Made by a program: the position numbers and the translations under genes. DNA of 64,000 nucleotides from Pseudomonas sp. BSw22131 (GTDB lineage: Bacteria > Pseudomonadota > Gammaproteobacteria > Pseudomonadales > Pseudomonadaceae): the NCBI RefSeq assembly GCF_026810445.1, contig NZ_CP113949.1, forward strand, positions 4,774,001 through 4,838,000. Direction: 5' to 3'. Shown piece after piece: positions 29,135-37,908 of the stretch (position 1 is its first letter; each line of letters begins with the position of its first letter). The notes beneath the pieces were generated by a model. The model saw only the letters and a program-made list of their open reading frames with translations. It was not told the origin of the DNA and searched no databases.

Positions 29135-31204
29135 TCAATGGGTTTCAGGGAATGGCTGGAAAGGCGATTCCTTGTCCGTACGTTCTTTTCTGATCCAGGC
29201 TGCCCGACCGACCTTCACCGCATAGAACAGAATGCTCAAGACCACGAACAGGAACAGCACGGTCAACGTGGCATTGGTGTAAGCGTTGAAGATCACGTGC
29301 TGCATCTGGTCCATGGTTTTGGCCGGGGCCAGGACCTGACCGGCATCGGCAGCGGTGCTGTATTTCTTGGCCAAGGCCAGGAAACCAACGGCAGGGCTTG
29401 GGTCGAACAACTTGATGAAGCCCGCCGTGACGGTGCAGATCAGCAGCCAGGTCGCTGGCACAATGGTCACCCACACATACTGTTGGCGTTTCATTTTGAT
29501 CAGCACAACGGTTGCCAGCATCAGCGCGATGCCCGCCAGCATCTGGTTGGAGATGCCGAAAAGCGGCCACAGGGTGTTGATCCCGCCCAGCGGATCAATC
29601 ACGCCCTGATACAGCAAATAACCCCACAGCGCGACGCAACCACCGGTGCCGATGGCGTTGGCGGTCCAGGATTCCGTGCGTTTGAGCGCGGGTACGAAAC
29701 TCCCGAGCAAGTCCTGCAGCATGAAGCGACCTGCACGGGTGCCCGCATCGACTGCGGTCAGAATGAACAGCGCTTCAAACAGAATCGCGAAGTGGTACCA
29801 GAACGCCATAGTGTTCTGGCCCGGCAGCACCTGATGCAGAATCTGCGCGATGCCCACTGCCAATGTCGGAGCGCCACCGGCCCGCGCCAGTACAGTGTTT
29901 TCACCGATGTCCTTGGCCACCGCCGTCAGGGTTTCCGGGGTGATTGCAAAGCCCCAGCTGCTGATGGTTTGGGCGACCGTAACCACGTCACTGCCGACCA
30001 CGGCAGCCGGGCTGTTCATCGCAAAGTACACGCCTGGATCTATCACCGAGGCCGCGACCATGGCCATGATTGCCACGAACGATTCCATCAGCATGCCGCC
30101 GTAGCCGATGTAACGAGCGTTGGTTTCGTTGTCCAGAAGCTTGGGCGTGGTGCCCGAGGAGATCAGCGCATGGAAACCCGAGACCGCACCGCAGGCGATG
30201 GTGATGAATAGGAACGGGAATAGCGCGCCTTTCCAGACCGGGCCAGTGCCGTCCGTGAACTGAGTCAGCGCGGGCATTTTCAGCTCGGGCGCCAACACCA
30301 GAATGCCGATGGCCAGCGCGACGATGGTGCCGATTTTCAGGAAAGTAGACAGGTAATCACGTGGCGCCAGCAGCAGCCAGACCGGCAGCATTGCCGCCAC
30401 GAAGCCATAACCGACCAGCATCCAGGTGATCTGCACGCCGGTAAAGGTGAACATCGGCGCCCAGGCAGGGCTGGCCGCTACCTGACCGCCAATCCAGATC
30501 GACAGCAGCAACAGCACCACACCGACCACTGAAATCTCACCGATGCGACCCGGCCGGATGTACCTCATGTACACGCCCATGAACATCGCAATCGGGATGG
30601 TCGCCATGACCGTGAACATGCCCCACGGGCTTTCAGCCAGGGCCTTGACCACGATCAGCGCCAACACCGCGAGGATGATGATCATGATCAGGAAGCAGCC
30701 GAACAAGGCGATGGTGCCGGGAATACGGCCCATTTCCTCACGAACCATGTCGCCCAGGGAACGGCCGTTACGGCGAGTGGACAGGAACAGGATCATGAAA
30801 TCCTGCACCGCACCGGCCAGCACCACGCCGGCAATCAGCCAGAGCGTACCCGGCAGATACCCCATTTGCGCCGCCAGCACCGGCCCGACCAAAGGGCCAG
30901 CCCCGGCAATCGCAGCAAAGTGGTGACCAAAGAGAATGTGTTTGTTGGTTGGGACGTAATCGAGACCGTCATTGTTGATCACCGCAGGCGTTGCCCGGGT
31001 AGGATCCAGTTGCATGACGTGGGTGGCAATGAACAGACTGTAATAACGATAAGCGACCAGATAAATCGCGACCGCCGCAACAACGATCCAGAGTGCGTTA
31101 ATCGCCTCCCCGCGTCGCAATGCCACGACACCCAGAGCGCTGGCCCCGAGAATTGCAACAATCAGCCAGGGCACATGGCGCAGCAGACTATTATTGGTTT
31201 TCAT
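29135..31204 (-). CDS. cstA: CstA-family carbon starvation protein/pyruvate transporter
   Basis: A 689-residue inner-membrane protein with about 16-18 hydrophobic helices, near E. coli CstA (701) and BtsT (716) in length. Characteristic blocks: YVPTNKHILFGHHFAAIAGAGPLVGPVLAAQ near residue 60, a GAVQDFMILFLSTRRNGRSLG loop near 115, and FMLQDLLGSF near 510. Family members import pyruvate (or peptides) on carbon limitation. ATG 31204 gives the conserved KTNNSLLRHVPW start; an ATG 14 codons earlier is possible. It forms an operon with ybdD and is divergent from mapZ. Confidence 0.94.
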   Translation of the reverse strand: MKTNNSLLRHVPWLIVAILGASALGVVALRRGEAINALWIVVAAVAIYLVAYRYYSLFIATHVMQLDPTRATPAVINNDGLDYVPTNKHILFGHHFAAIAGAGPLVGPVLAAQMGYLPGTLWLIAGVVLAGAVQDFMILFLSTRRNGRSLGDMVREEMGRIPGTIALFGCFLIMIIILAVLALIVVKALAESPWGMFTVMATIPIAMFMGVYMRYIRPGRIGEISVVGVVLLLLSIWIGGQVAASPAWAPMFTFTGVQITWMLVGYGFVAAMLPVWLLLAPRDYLSTFLKIGTIVALAIGILVLAPELKMPALTQFTDGTGPVWKGALFPFLFITIACGAVSGFHALISSGTTPKLLDNETNARYIGYGGMLMESFVAIMAMVAASVIDPGVYFAMNSPAAVVGSDVVTVAQTISSWGFAITPETLTAVAKDIGENTVLARAGGAPTLAVGIAQILHQVLPGQNTMAFWYHFAILFEALFILTAVDAGTRAGRFMLQDLLGSFVPALKRTESWTANAIGTGGCVALWGYLLYQGVIDPLGGINTLWPLFGISNQMLAGIALMLATVVLIKMKRQQYVWVTIVPATWLLICTVTAGFIKLFDPSPAVGFLALAKKYSTAADAGQVLAPAKTMDQMQHVIFNAYTNATLTVLFLFVVLSILFYAVKVGRAAWIRKERTDKESPFQPFPETH

Positions 31205-31342
31205 TTTTTTATTTTTCCAACTGAGTGGACTTGGTTTAGCAGCCACCAGAGTCTAGCGCCGATGCAGCGAAAGGCCACCCCCCACTATGGTCTAGAGCCA
31301 TTTTTCGCCTATAGTCAATGCACTGAAGGAGAAGTCCCCCCC

Positions 31343-31711
31343 ATGACAGATTCCCACGAAGACCGCCGGCGATTTAAACGCATCGTTTTCGATGCCAAAA
31401 CTGAACTCACCCAAGGCGAAAAGAGCTGGCCGGTCAAATTGATCGACTTATCGCTCAAAGGCCTGCTGATAGAGCGGCCATCGCCCTGGCTGGGTAATCC
31501 GGATGACGTGTTCACCGTGGACATCCACCTGAACGTCGACACCGACCTGCAGATGGAGGTACGCCTGACGCACGACGACAACAATCGCCTGGGGTTCGTG
31601 TGTGAGCACATCGACCTTGAGTCGGTGACGCACTTGCGTAGATTGATTGAGCTCAATCTGGCGGACCAGGATGAGCTGGATCGGGAGTTGGCGGCGCTGA
31701 TTGAGGTGTGA
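31343..31711 (+). CDS. mapZ: PilZ-domain c-di-GMP adaptor MapZ
   Basis: A 122-residue single-domain PilZ protein. c-di-GMP-binding residues are in RRRFKR (residues 8-13, RxxxR) and DLSLKGLLIE near 38 (D/NxSxxG). Size and genome position (next to cstA, PA4608-like) match MapZ, which in P. aeruginosa binds c-di-GMP and then inhibits the chemotaxis methyltransferase CheR1. GAAGGAGAAG precedes ATG 31343. It is divergent from cstA with a 138-base shared region. It lies 5 kb from the GGDEF-EAL gene morA. Confidence 0.9.
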   Translation: MTDSHEDRRRFKRIVFDAKTELTQGEKSWPVKLIDLSLKGLLIERPSPWLGNPDDVFTVDIHLNVDTDLQMEVRLTHDDNNRLGFVCEHIDLESVTHLRRLIELNLADQDELDRELAALIEV

Positions 31712-31730
31712 AGCGCGCTTACTTGCGCGC

Positions 31731-31816
31731 AGGAGCGCGCTTGCCCGCGAAGGCGTCAGAGCAGATACATTGCTGATCACTGACAGACCGCAATCGCGGG
31801 CAATCGCGCTTCTACA
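31731..31816. repeat. Inverted REP pair between mapZ and radA
   Basis: AGGAGCGCGCTTGCCCGCGA at 31731 faces CAATCGCGGGCAATCGCGCT, ending CTACAG at 31816. The pair sits between the convergent ends of mapZ and radA. Confidence 0.8.
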
Positions 31817-31835
31817 GTCGCGATATTTTCGTTAA

Positions 31836-33203
31836 CTACTCAAACAACGCATCCAGCGCCTGATCCAGCCGTGTCACGCCAATCACGGTCAAGCCTGGCG
31901 GTGACTCTTTGGGCGCATTGCCCTTGGGCACGATGGCGCGTTTGAAGCCATGCTTGGCTGCTTCCTTCAAGCGCTCCTGCCCGCTCGGCACAGGACGCAC
32001 CTCGCCCGACAGGCCCACCTCACCGAACACCAGCAAGTCATTGGGCAGCGGACGATTGCGCAGGCTGGACATCACCGCCGCCATCAGCGCCAGGTCGGAC
32101 GCGGTTTCAAGCACTTTCACACCGCCCACCACGTTGAGAAATACATCCTGGTCGTGCGTAGGAATGCCGCCATGTCGGTGCAACACGGCCAGCAGCATCG
32201 CCAGACGGTTCTGATCGAGACCTAACGTCACCCGACGCGGGTTCGACAAATGGCTGTCATCCACCAACGCTTGAACTTCCACAAGCATGGGTCGCGTGCC
32301 TTCCCATGTCGCCATGACGACGCTGCCCGCCACTTCTTCCTGCGCCCGCGTAAGAAAAATCGCCGAAGGATTGGAGACTTCTTTCAGGCCTTTGTCGGTC
32401 ATGCCGAACACGCCCAACTCGTTGACGGCGCCGAAGCGGTTCTTCACCGCACGCAACAACCGCAGGCGACCGTCCGACTCCCCCTCGAAATACAGAACCG
32501 TATCGACCATGTGCTCGAGCACTCGCGGGCCGGCCAGCGCGCCTTCTTTGGTCACATGACCTACCAGGAAAATCGCCGTGCCGCTTTGCTTCGCATAGCG
32601 CACCAGCAACGCCGCACTTTCACGCACCTGGGAAACACCGCCCGGCGCCGACTGCAACTGTTCGGTGAAGATGGTTTGAATCGAGTCGATCACCATGACC
32701 TTGGGCTGTTCGACCCGGGCCGTGGCGATGATGGTTTCGATGTTGGTTTCGGTCATCACCTTGAGCTTGTCCTGCGGCAGGCTCAGGCGTCGGGCGCGCA
32801 TGGCAACCTGCTGCTGGGATTCCTCACCCGTGACATACAGCGCGGGCATGCGCTCGGCGATGGCACACAGGGTTTGCAGCAGAATGGTCGACTTGCCAAT
32901 GCCGGGGTCTCCGCCGATCAGCACCACCGAGCCGTCGACCAGACCACCGCCTAAAACGCGGTCCAGTTCGGTCGAATTGGTGGAGAAACGCGGGACCTCT
33001 TCAACGCTGACCTCGGCCAGGGTGCGCACTTGCGCCTGTTGCCCGGTCCAGCCCGAACGTCCGCTGGGTGCTGCTGCACCGCCGCTCTCGATGACGGTCT
33101 CGACCAGGGTGTTCCAGGCGCCGCACTCGGTGCATTGCCCTGCCCATTTGGGAAACGTCGCGCCGCACTCGGTGCAGCCATACATGCGTTTGGCCTTGGC
33201 CAT
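31836..33203 (-). CDS. radA: DNA repair/recombination protein RadA
   Basis: A 455-residue RecA-like helicase that drives branch migration in recombination. In order: a four-cysteine zinc finger (CTECGATFPKWAGQCTECGA, residues 8-27), RecA core with Walker A GGDPGIGKST near 100, the RadA-specific KNRFG motif (VKNRFGAVNELGVF near 255), and a C-terminal Lon-protease-like domain (GGVKVLETASDLALMAAVMS). ATG 33203 begins the zinc finger directly. All motifs are intact. Confidence 0.97.
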   Translation of the reverse strand: MAKAKRMYGCTECGATFPKWAGQCTECGAWNTLVETVIESGGAAAPSGRSGWTGQQAQVRTLAEVSVEEVPRFSTNSTELDRVLGGGLVDGSVVLIGGDPGIGKSTILLQTLCAIAERMPALYVTGEESQQQVAMRARRLSLPQDKLKVMTETNIETIIATARVEQPKVMVIDSIQTIFTEQLQSAPGGVSQVRESAALLVRYAKQSGTAIFLVGHVTKEGALAGPRVLEHMVDTVLYFEGESDGRLRLLRAVKNRFGAVNELGVFGMTDKGLKEVSNPSAIFLTRAQEEVAGSVVMATWEGTRPMLVEVQALVDDSHLSNPRRVTLGLDQNRLAMLLAVLHRHGGIPTHDQDVFLNVVGGVKVLETASDLALMAAVMSSLRNRPLPNDLLVFGEVGLSGEVRPVPSGQERLKEAAKHGFKRAIVPKGNAPKESPPGLTVIGVTRLDQALDALFE

Positions 33204-33401
33204 GACACCCCCGATCTGAAAAGGGGGCAATGATAACGCAACGCTCAAGCCACTGCGTTTGCAGGAAGACAAAGGGGGATTTTGGCGTTTCCGATAAAAC
33301 TAACCTAACCGCCTTCGGTCGATTGCAGGGACTACGCACGCTCCGCGTAGCTGACATACACTGCAACACAACCACTTTTGTGTAACTAAGGAAGAAAACC
33401 T

Positions 33402-33851
33402 ATGGGCGTACTAAGCGAGTTCAAAGCCTTTGCCGTCAAAGGTAACGTGGTCGATATGGCCGTCGGTATCATCATTGGCGCGGCATTTGGCAAGATCGTT
33501 TCGTCGTTCGTCGGCGATGTAATCATGCCGCCCCTCGGGCTGCTGATCGGCGGCGTGGATTTCAGTGATCTGGCTGTCATGTTACGACCGGCCGAAGGCA
33601 CAGCACCCGCCGTGATGCTGTCTTATGGCAAGTTCATCCAGACAGTGATCGACTTCATCATTGTGGCCTTTGCGATCTTCATGGGCGTGAAGGCGATCAA
33701 TCGTCTCAAGCGTGAGGAAGCCAAGGCGCCGACCTTGCCGCCAACGCCGACTAAAGAAGAGCTGCTGCTGGGTGAAATACGGGATCTGTTGAAAGAGCAG
33801 AATGCCCGGCCAGCGGCGCCGGTCACAGTGGACCCGCTGCGTCCGGTATAA
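33402..33851 (+). CDS. mscL: Large-conductance mechanosensitive channel MscL
   Basis: A 149-residue homopentameric channel that opens under hypo-osmotic stress. It has the conserved N-terminus [32 protein letters not shown] (amphipathic helix and first pore helix), a periplasmic loop, the second helix [25 protein letters not shown] and a charged cytoplasmic tail with [13 protein letters not shown]. It diverges from radA, as is usual in Pseudomonas. Confidence 0.97.
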   Translation: MGVLSEFKAFAVKGNVVDMAVGIIIGAAFGKIVSSFVGDVIMPPLGLLIGGVDFSDLAVMLRPAEGTAPAVMLSYGKFIQTVIDFIIVAFAIFMGVKAINRLKREEAKAPTLPPTPTKEELLLGEIRDLLKEQNARPAAPVTVDPLRPV

Positions 33852-33863
33852 CGCGCCACCTTT

Positions 33864-33942
33864 CTGTAGGCGCCAACGTGTTGGCGAGACGTCTTCCTGG
33901 TTAAACAGGACTCACGCCTCGCGAACGTGTTCGCGCCTACAG
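33864..33942. repeat. Inverted REP-like pair after mscL
   Basis: CTGTAGGCGCCAACGTGTTG at 33864 and its counterpart ending GTTCGCGCCTACAG at 33942. This sub-type differs from the CGCGCTTGCCCGCG REPs elsewhere in the window. It lies between the convergent mscL and fpr ends. Confidence 0.75.
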
Positions 33943-33955
33943 ATATCAGTCTCAG

Positions 33956-34732
33956 CTACCAGTAATTCTCAACCGCAATCTGTCCAGGCTTGCGGCTCAG
34001 ATTCAAGCGCATGTCACGCTTTTTCAAGACCGCTCGGGTGTCCTCGATCATCTGCGGGTTCCCGCAAATCATCACTCTTGAATGCTCTGGCGTCAGCGCC
34101 ACACCCGCCGCTGTTTCCAGTTCACCGTTTTCAATCAGTGTCGTGATGCGTCCATTGAGCGCGCCCGGGTAGCTTTCCCGCGTCACCGTGGCAATGAACT
34201 GAAATTTATCTGCGTACCCGGCCAGGTAATCCCGCTGGGTAAGCTCGGCGATCAACTGCTGATAGGCCAACTCACGCCCCTCACGGGCGCTGTACACCAG
34301 GATGATCCGCTCGAATTTTTCCCATACTTCAAAGTCTTGAAGGATCGATAGAAACGGCGCAACGCCGGTGCCTGTGGACAACAGCCACAAATCGCGGCCA
34401 TCCGAAAAGCGGTCTGCAGTCAGATAGCCGACCGCCTGCTTTTCCACCATCAACGTGTCACCCACGCGCAGGCGACTCAACTCACTGGTGAACTCACCAC
34501 CCGGCACCACGATGGAAAAGAATTCGAGAAACTCGTCATGGGGCGACGACACCATCGAGTAGGCGCGCCAGACGGTGGTCCCGTCCGCTTTGGTGACACC
34601 CAATCGTGCGAACTGGCCCGCAACGAAGCGAAAGCCCGGATCACGGGTCGTGCGCAGGGTGAACAGACTGGGCGTCAGCGGAGTAACGTCGAGCAGCGTT
34701 TGCCGGGTGAACTTCTCAGCACTGGCAGTCAT
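33956..34732 (-). CDS. fpr: Ferredoxin/flavodoxin-NADP+ reductase Fpr
   Basis: A 258-residue FAD enzyme moving electrons between NADPH and ferredoxin or flavodoxin. The FAD motif RAYSMVSSP is near residue 51, the NADP-binding STGTGVAPFLSIL near 110, and the C-terminus ends VENYW with an aromatic residue stacking on the flavin, as in bacterial Fpr (subclass with about 258 residues). In Pseudomonas it is induced by oxidative stress and iron limitation via FinR/Fur-type regulators. Here a long palindrome lies upstream at 34847-34877. Confidence 0.95.
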   Translation of the reverse strand: MTASAEKFTRQTLLDVTPLTPSLFTLRTTRDPGFRFVAGQFARLGVTKADGTTVWRAYSMVSSPHDEFLEFFSIVVPGGEFTSELSRLRVGDTLMVEKQAVGYLTADRFSDGRDLWLLSTGTGVAPFLSILQDFEVWEKFERIILVYSAREGRELAYQQLIAELTQRDYLAGYADKFQFIATVTRESYPGALNGRITTLIENGELETAAGVALTPEHSRVMICGNPQMIEDTRAVLKKRDMRLNLSRKPGQIAVENYW

Positions 34733-34846
34733 GGGCGTTCCTGTCTCCGGTCACTTGATGAGGGATGACAGTGTCCCGCAAAGCCGCCCTGATAAACACC
34801 GCCCGTTTGTAGTGGTATCCGCGATGCCTGGACCTGCACGTTTAGA

Positions 34847-34877
34847 TTCATTGGCGATAGGCGCTATCGCCAATGAA
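34847..34877. promoter_or_regulatory. 31-base perfect palindrome between fpr and the LuxR-type gene
   Basis: Arms TTCATTGGCGATAG (34847-34860) and CTATCGCCAATGAA (34864-34877) are perfect over 14 bases around GCG. It lies 115 bases before the fpr start and 182 bases before the LuxR-type gene, with no T-run on either side. That favours a protein-binding operator over a terminator. Confidence 0.6.
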
Positions 34878-35058
34878 CGGGGAAGAACTCTTACGGGAAT
34901 ACTTAACCCTTTGAAAAATATCGCCCCCCCTCCAGACCTTTCAAAATACTTGCGCACTGTGGTGAACGCCTTTCGTCAGGAGCGTCGGGCGCTGCCCATA
35001 ACGGCGTTTTTTGTTCTCTAGACTTCTCGAAGAAATACACCGCCACGGAGGCTTGGAA

Positions 35059-35307
35059 ATGGACGATCAGGGATTTGACCACGTTCCGGTGGAACGGGTT
35101 ACCACGCAGGTGATGAACGCACTGACGCGCCGGGAGGTGGAAGTATTGAGATGGTGCGCAGCGGGCAAGACGGCCGTTGAAACCGGGATGATCCTTGGCC
35201 TGACTTGCCGTACGGTTAACTTCCATGTCAGCAGCGCAGTTCGCAAGATGGGCGTTAAAAACAGAACCTCTGCTGCCGTCCAGGCGGCGCTGGGTGGCGT
35301 TTTCTAA
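35059..35307 (+). CDS. Short LuxR-type HTH protein (DNA-binding domain only)
   Basis: An 82-residue protein made up almost entirely of a LuxR/FixJ helix-turn-helix: LTRREVEVLRWCAAGKTAVETGMILGLTCRTVNFHVSSAVRKMGVKNRTSAA, residues 23-75. It lacks both an autoinducer-binding domain and a receiver domain. ATG 35059 has a good GGAGG site; the frame extends only 16 codons further upstream, so this is not merely a wrong start. It could be a genuine mini-regulator or the remnant of a full-length LuxR solo. It is divergent from fpr, with the palindrome 34847-34877 between them. Confidence 0.8.
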   Translation: MDDQGFDHVPVERVTTQVMNALTRREVEVLRWCAAGKTAVETGMILGLTCRTVNFHVSSAVRKMGVKNRTSAAVQAALGGVF

Positions 35308-35480
35308 CACCGCGCATCGCACAAAGGGATGAAAGATCAAATGATCAGCCGTAAGCAATCGTCAGGTGCCAAAGTCTGAAAACCACGTAAAATCGCCGCT
35401 TCTGTGAGTTCGGCCACAGGGTTCTTCTCTATCGGCCATCGAACACTTGCCTGCGTCACCACGAACGGATTTTCCAGCTC

Positions 35481-36605
35481 ATGCCCCTGCTTGACAGCCC
35501 CTTTGCGCAACTCGACCTGATCCGCCAGCCCGAACAATCGGACGACCCGTTGCAGGCGTTCGACGCGGCAGACGAGTACCTGCTCAACTATGTCGCCGAG
35601 CAAGGTTTGACGCTACAGACCAAAGTGCTGGTGCTCAATGACAACTTCGGCGCGCTGGCGGCAAGCCTGGCGCCGCACGCGACCGTTACCAGCAGCAGCG
35701 ATTCGTTTTTGGGAGCTCAGGCGCTGGAAAAAAACCTGGTACGGAACGGTCAGGCGTTCGACGCGGTGCCGGTGTTGCCGGCCAGCGAGCCGTTGACAGG
35801 TGTGTTCGACTGGGTGCTGATCCGCGTGCCCAAAACGCTGGCGTTGCTTGAGGAACAACTGATTTGCCTGCAAGGCAGACTTGCCCCCGACGCCCGCGTG
35901 ATTGCTGCCGGCATGATCAAGCACCTGCCACGCTCCGCAGGCGAGCTGATGGAGGAATACATAGGTCCCGTTCAGGCATCGCTTGCCGTGAAGAAAGCCC
36001 GGCTGTTGTTTGCAACACCGCAAAGCAAGCCGGTCCAGACCTCCCCTTATCCAACCCGTTACACGCTGGACGATCCAAAGATTGAATTGCTCAATCACGC
36101 CAACGTGTTTTGCCGCGATGGCCTGGACATCGGCACGCGTGCCTTTTTACCGTTCCTGCCGCAAAACCTCGGCAGCGCGCGCGTCGCCGATCTGGGCTGT
36201 GGAAACGGCGTGCTGGCCATCGCAAGCGCCCTGACCAATCCGGACGCGCACTACACGCTGGTGGACGAGTCGTTCATGGCGGTGCAATCGGCCAGGGAGA
36301 ACTGGCGCGCAGCGCTGGGTGACCGCGAGGCGCAGATCCATGCCGGTGACGGTCTGGCCGCACAGGCCCCGGACTCACTGGACCTGGTGTTGTGCAATCC
36401 ACCGTTTCACCAGCAACAGACAGTTGGCGATTTCCTCGCGTGGCGGATGTTTCAGCAGGCACGCGCTGCGCTGGTCACCGGCGGTGCGCTATTGATCGTT
36501 GGCAATCGCCACCTCGGGTATCACAGCAAACTGGCGCGGCTGTTCCGGGGCGTGGAGCAAGTCGGCGCCACCCCAAAGTTCGTGATCCTGAAGGCAAGAA
36601 AGTAA
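35481..36605 (+). CDS. rlmG: 23S rRNA guanine-N2 methyltransferase RlmG
   Basis: A 374-residue SAM-dependent methyltransferase made of two RsmC-like halves; only the C-terminal one keeps the SAM motif VADLGCGNGVLAIA (near 233) and the catalytic NPPF (NPPFHQQQTVGD near 305). Length and the NPPFHQQ segment match RlmG (23S G1835 in E. coli) better than RsmC (343 residues, 16S G1207). It is monocistronic, with 173 bases upstream, and ends against the converging cio operon terminator. Confidence 0.9.
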   Translation: MPLLDSPFAQLDLIRQPEQSDDPLQAFDAADEYLLNYVAEQGLTLQTKVLVLNDNFGALAASLAPHATVTSSSDSFLGAQALEKNLVRNGQAFDAVPVLPASEPLTGVFDWVLIRVPKTLALLEEQLICLQGRLAPDARVIAAGMIKHLPRSAGELMEEYIGPVQASLAVKKARLLFATPQSKPVQTSPYPTRYTLDDPKIELLNHANVFCRDGLDIGTRAFLPFLPQNLGSARVADLGCGNGVLAIASALTNPDAHYTLVDESFMAVQSARENWRAALGDREAQIHAGDGLAAQAPDSLDLVLCNPPFHQQQTVGDFLAWRMFQQARAALVTGGALLIVGNRHLGYHSKLARLFRGVEQVGATPKFVILKARK

Positions 36606-36610
36606 CGGCC

Positions 36611-36636
36611 AAAAAAATACCCTCCTGAGAGGGTAT
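36611..36636 (-). terminator. Intrinsic terminator of the cio operon
   Basis: ATACCCTC/GAGGGTAT stem (36617-36624 and 36629-36636) followed on the minus strand by seven T (36617-36611 region). It lies downstream of the last minus-strand gene of the operon. Confidence 0.8.
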
Positions 36637-36674
36637 TGGGACCATGCACGAAGCACGGAAAGGGAATGAGTTTC

Positions 36675-36845
36675 TCAGTGCGACTTCATGCCCGCCGCCG
36701 TCATGAACGAACGCAGCAGCAGGGCGACGACGAAGAGCGCCAGCACACTGCCGGTCCAGATGACGACCAGCCAGCCGACGCGTTTCCAGAGTGGCTGTTT
36801 CAGCGCCGGGTCATCGTCTTCGTGAAAAGATTCGTTGCCAGACAT
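36675..36845 (-). CDS. DUF2474 small membrane protein of the cytochrome bd/CIO operon
   Basis: A 56-residue protein with a single membrane helix (RVGWLVVIWTGSVLALFVVALLLRSFM, about residues 22-48) preceded by an acidic N-terminus. This is the DUF2474 family, commonly found after cioAB/cydAB, analogous in position to CydX, and probably a small accessory subunit of the oxidase. A strong AGGAGGAG site precedes the ATG, which supports a real small gene. It starts 52 bases after cioB. Confidence 0.88.
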   Translation of the reverse strand: MSGNESFHEDDDPALKQPLWKRVGWLVVIWTGSVLALFVVALLLRSFMTAAGMKSH

Positions 36846-36897
36846 CACGCTCTCCTCCTGATGTTGGCTGCGAGCTTCGCGCCCGCAGCCGTGGCCA

Positions 36898-37905
36898 CTA
36901 GTGATAGCCATCTTCCTGGGTCACCTTGCCGCGGAACACGTAATAGCTCCAGAAGGTATAGCCCAGGATGAACGGGATGATGAACAGCGTCCCCACCAGC
37001 ATGAATCCCTGGCTTTGCGGCGGCGCAGCGGCTTCCCAGATCGAGACAGATGGCGGAATGATGTTCGGCCACAAGCTGATCCCCAGACCGCTGTAACCCA
37101 GGAAGATCAGCACCAGCGTCAGCAGAAACGGTGTGTAGTGCGCGTTGCGCTCGACCGCTTTGAACAGGCCCCACATGGTCAGCAGTACCAGCGCGGGCAC
37201 CGGCATGAACAAGAACAGGTTCGGCATGCTGAACCAGCGATTTGCAATGTCGGCATGGGCCAACGGTGTCCAGATGCTGACAATCGCGGTCACTGCCAGC
37301 ACGGCGAGCGCCAGTGGACGTGCGAGGTCGTGCATCGCCTTTTGCAGCTTGCCTTCAGTCTTCATGATCAGCCAGGTACAGCCCAGCAAGGCGTACGCGA
37401 AGATCAATGCCACGCCGCAGAACATAGTGAACGGCGTGAACCAATCCAGCGAACCACCTGCGAACTGCCGGTCGACTACCGGAATGCCGTCAATGAACGC
37501 GCCAAGCGCCACACCTTGAAAGAACGTGGCCGTCAACGAGCCGCCGATAAAGGCCTTGTCCCACAGATGACGTTTCTTCTCGGTGGCCTTGAACCGGAAC
37601 TCAAACGCCACGCCCCGGAAGATCAAGCCCATCAGCATCAGGATCAGCGGAAGATACAGCGCCGACAAAACCACCGAGTAAGCCAGCGGAAAGGCACCGA
37701 ACAGGCATGCACCGCCCAGCACCAGCCATGTTTCGTTGCCGTCCCAGACGGGCGCGACCGTGTTCATCATCACGTCACGTTCGGAGTCGTCCTTGATGAA
37801 GGGGAAGAGAATCCCGATCCCCAGGTCGAAACCGTCCATGACCACGTACATCATGATGCCGAAGATGATAATCACGGCCCAGATCAGCGGAAGATCAATA
37901 CCCAT
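36898..37905 (-). CDS. cioB: Cyanide-insensitive quinol oxidase subunit II (CioB/CydB)
   Basis: A 335-residue membrane protein of the CydB family with about eight helices. It starts IDLPLIWAVIIIFGIMMYVVMDGFDLGIG, the family's diagnostic first helix, followed by APVWDGNETWLVLGG near residue 50. Together with CioA it forms the bd-type quinol:O2 oxidoreductase of Pseudomonas, active at high oxygen and resistant to cyanide. It starts three bases after the cioA stop, so the two are translationally linked. Confidence 0.95.
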   Translation of the reverse strand: MGIDLPLIWAVIIIFGIMMYVVMDGFDLGIGILFPFIKDDSERDVMMNTVAPVWDGNETWLVLGGACLFGAFPLAYSVVLSALYLPLILMLMGLIFRGVAFEFRFKATEKKRHLWDKAFIGGSLTATFFQGVALGAFIDGIPVVDRQFAGGSLDWFTPFTMFCGVALIFAYALLGCTWLIMKTEGKLQKAMHDLARPLALAVLAVTAIVSIWTPLAHADIANRWFSMPNLFLFMPVPALVLLTMWGLFKAVERNAHYTPFLLTLVLIFLGYSGLGISLWPNIIPPSVSIWEAAAPPQSQGFMLVGTLFIIPFILGYTFWSYYVFRGKVTQEDGYH

Positions 37906-37908
37906 GGC

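Noticed and set aside
28751..30211. 486-codon open frame antisense to cstA and ybdD
   Set aside because: Begins inside a REP element and runs opposite clear cstA and ybdD genes; no family-like sequence.
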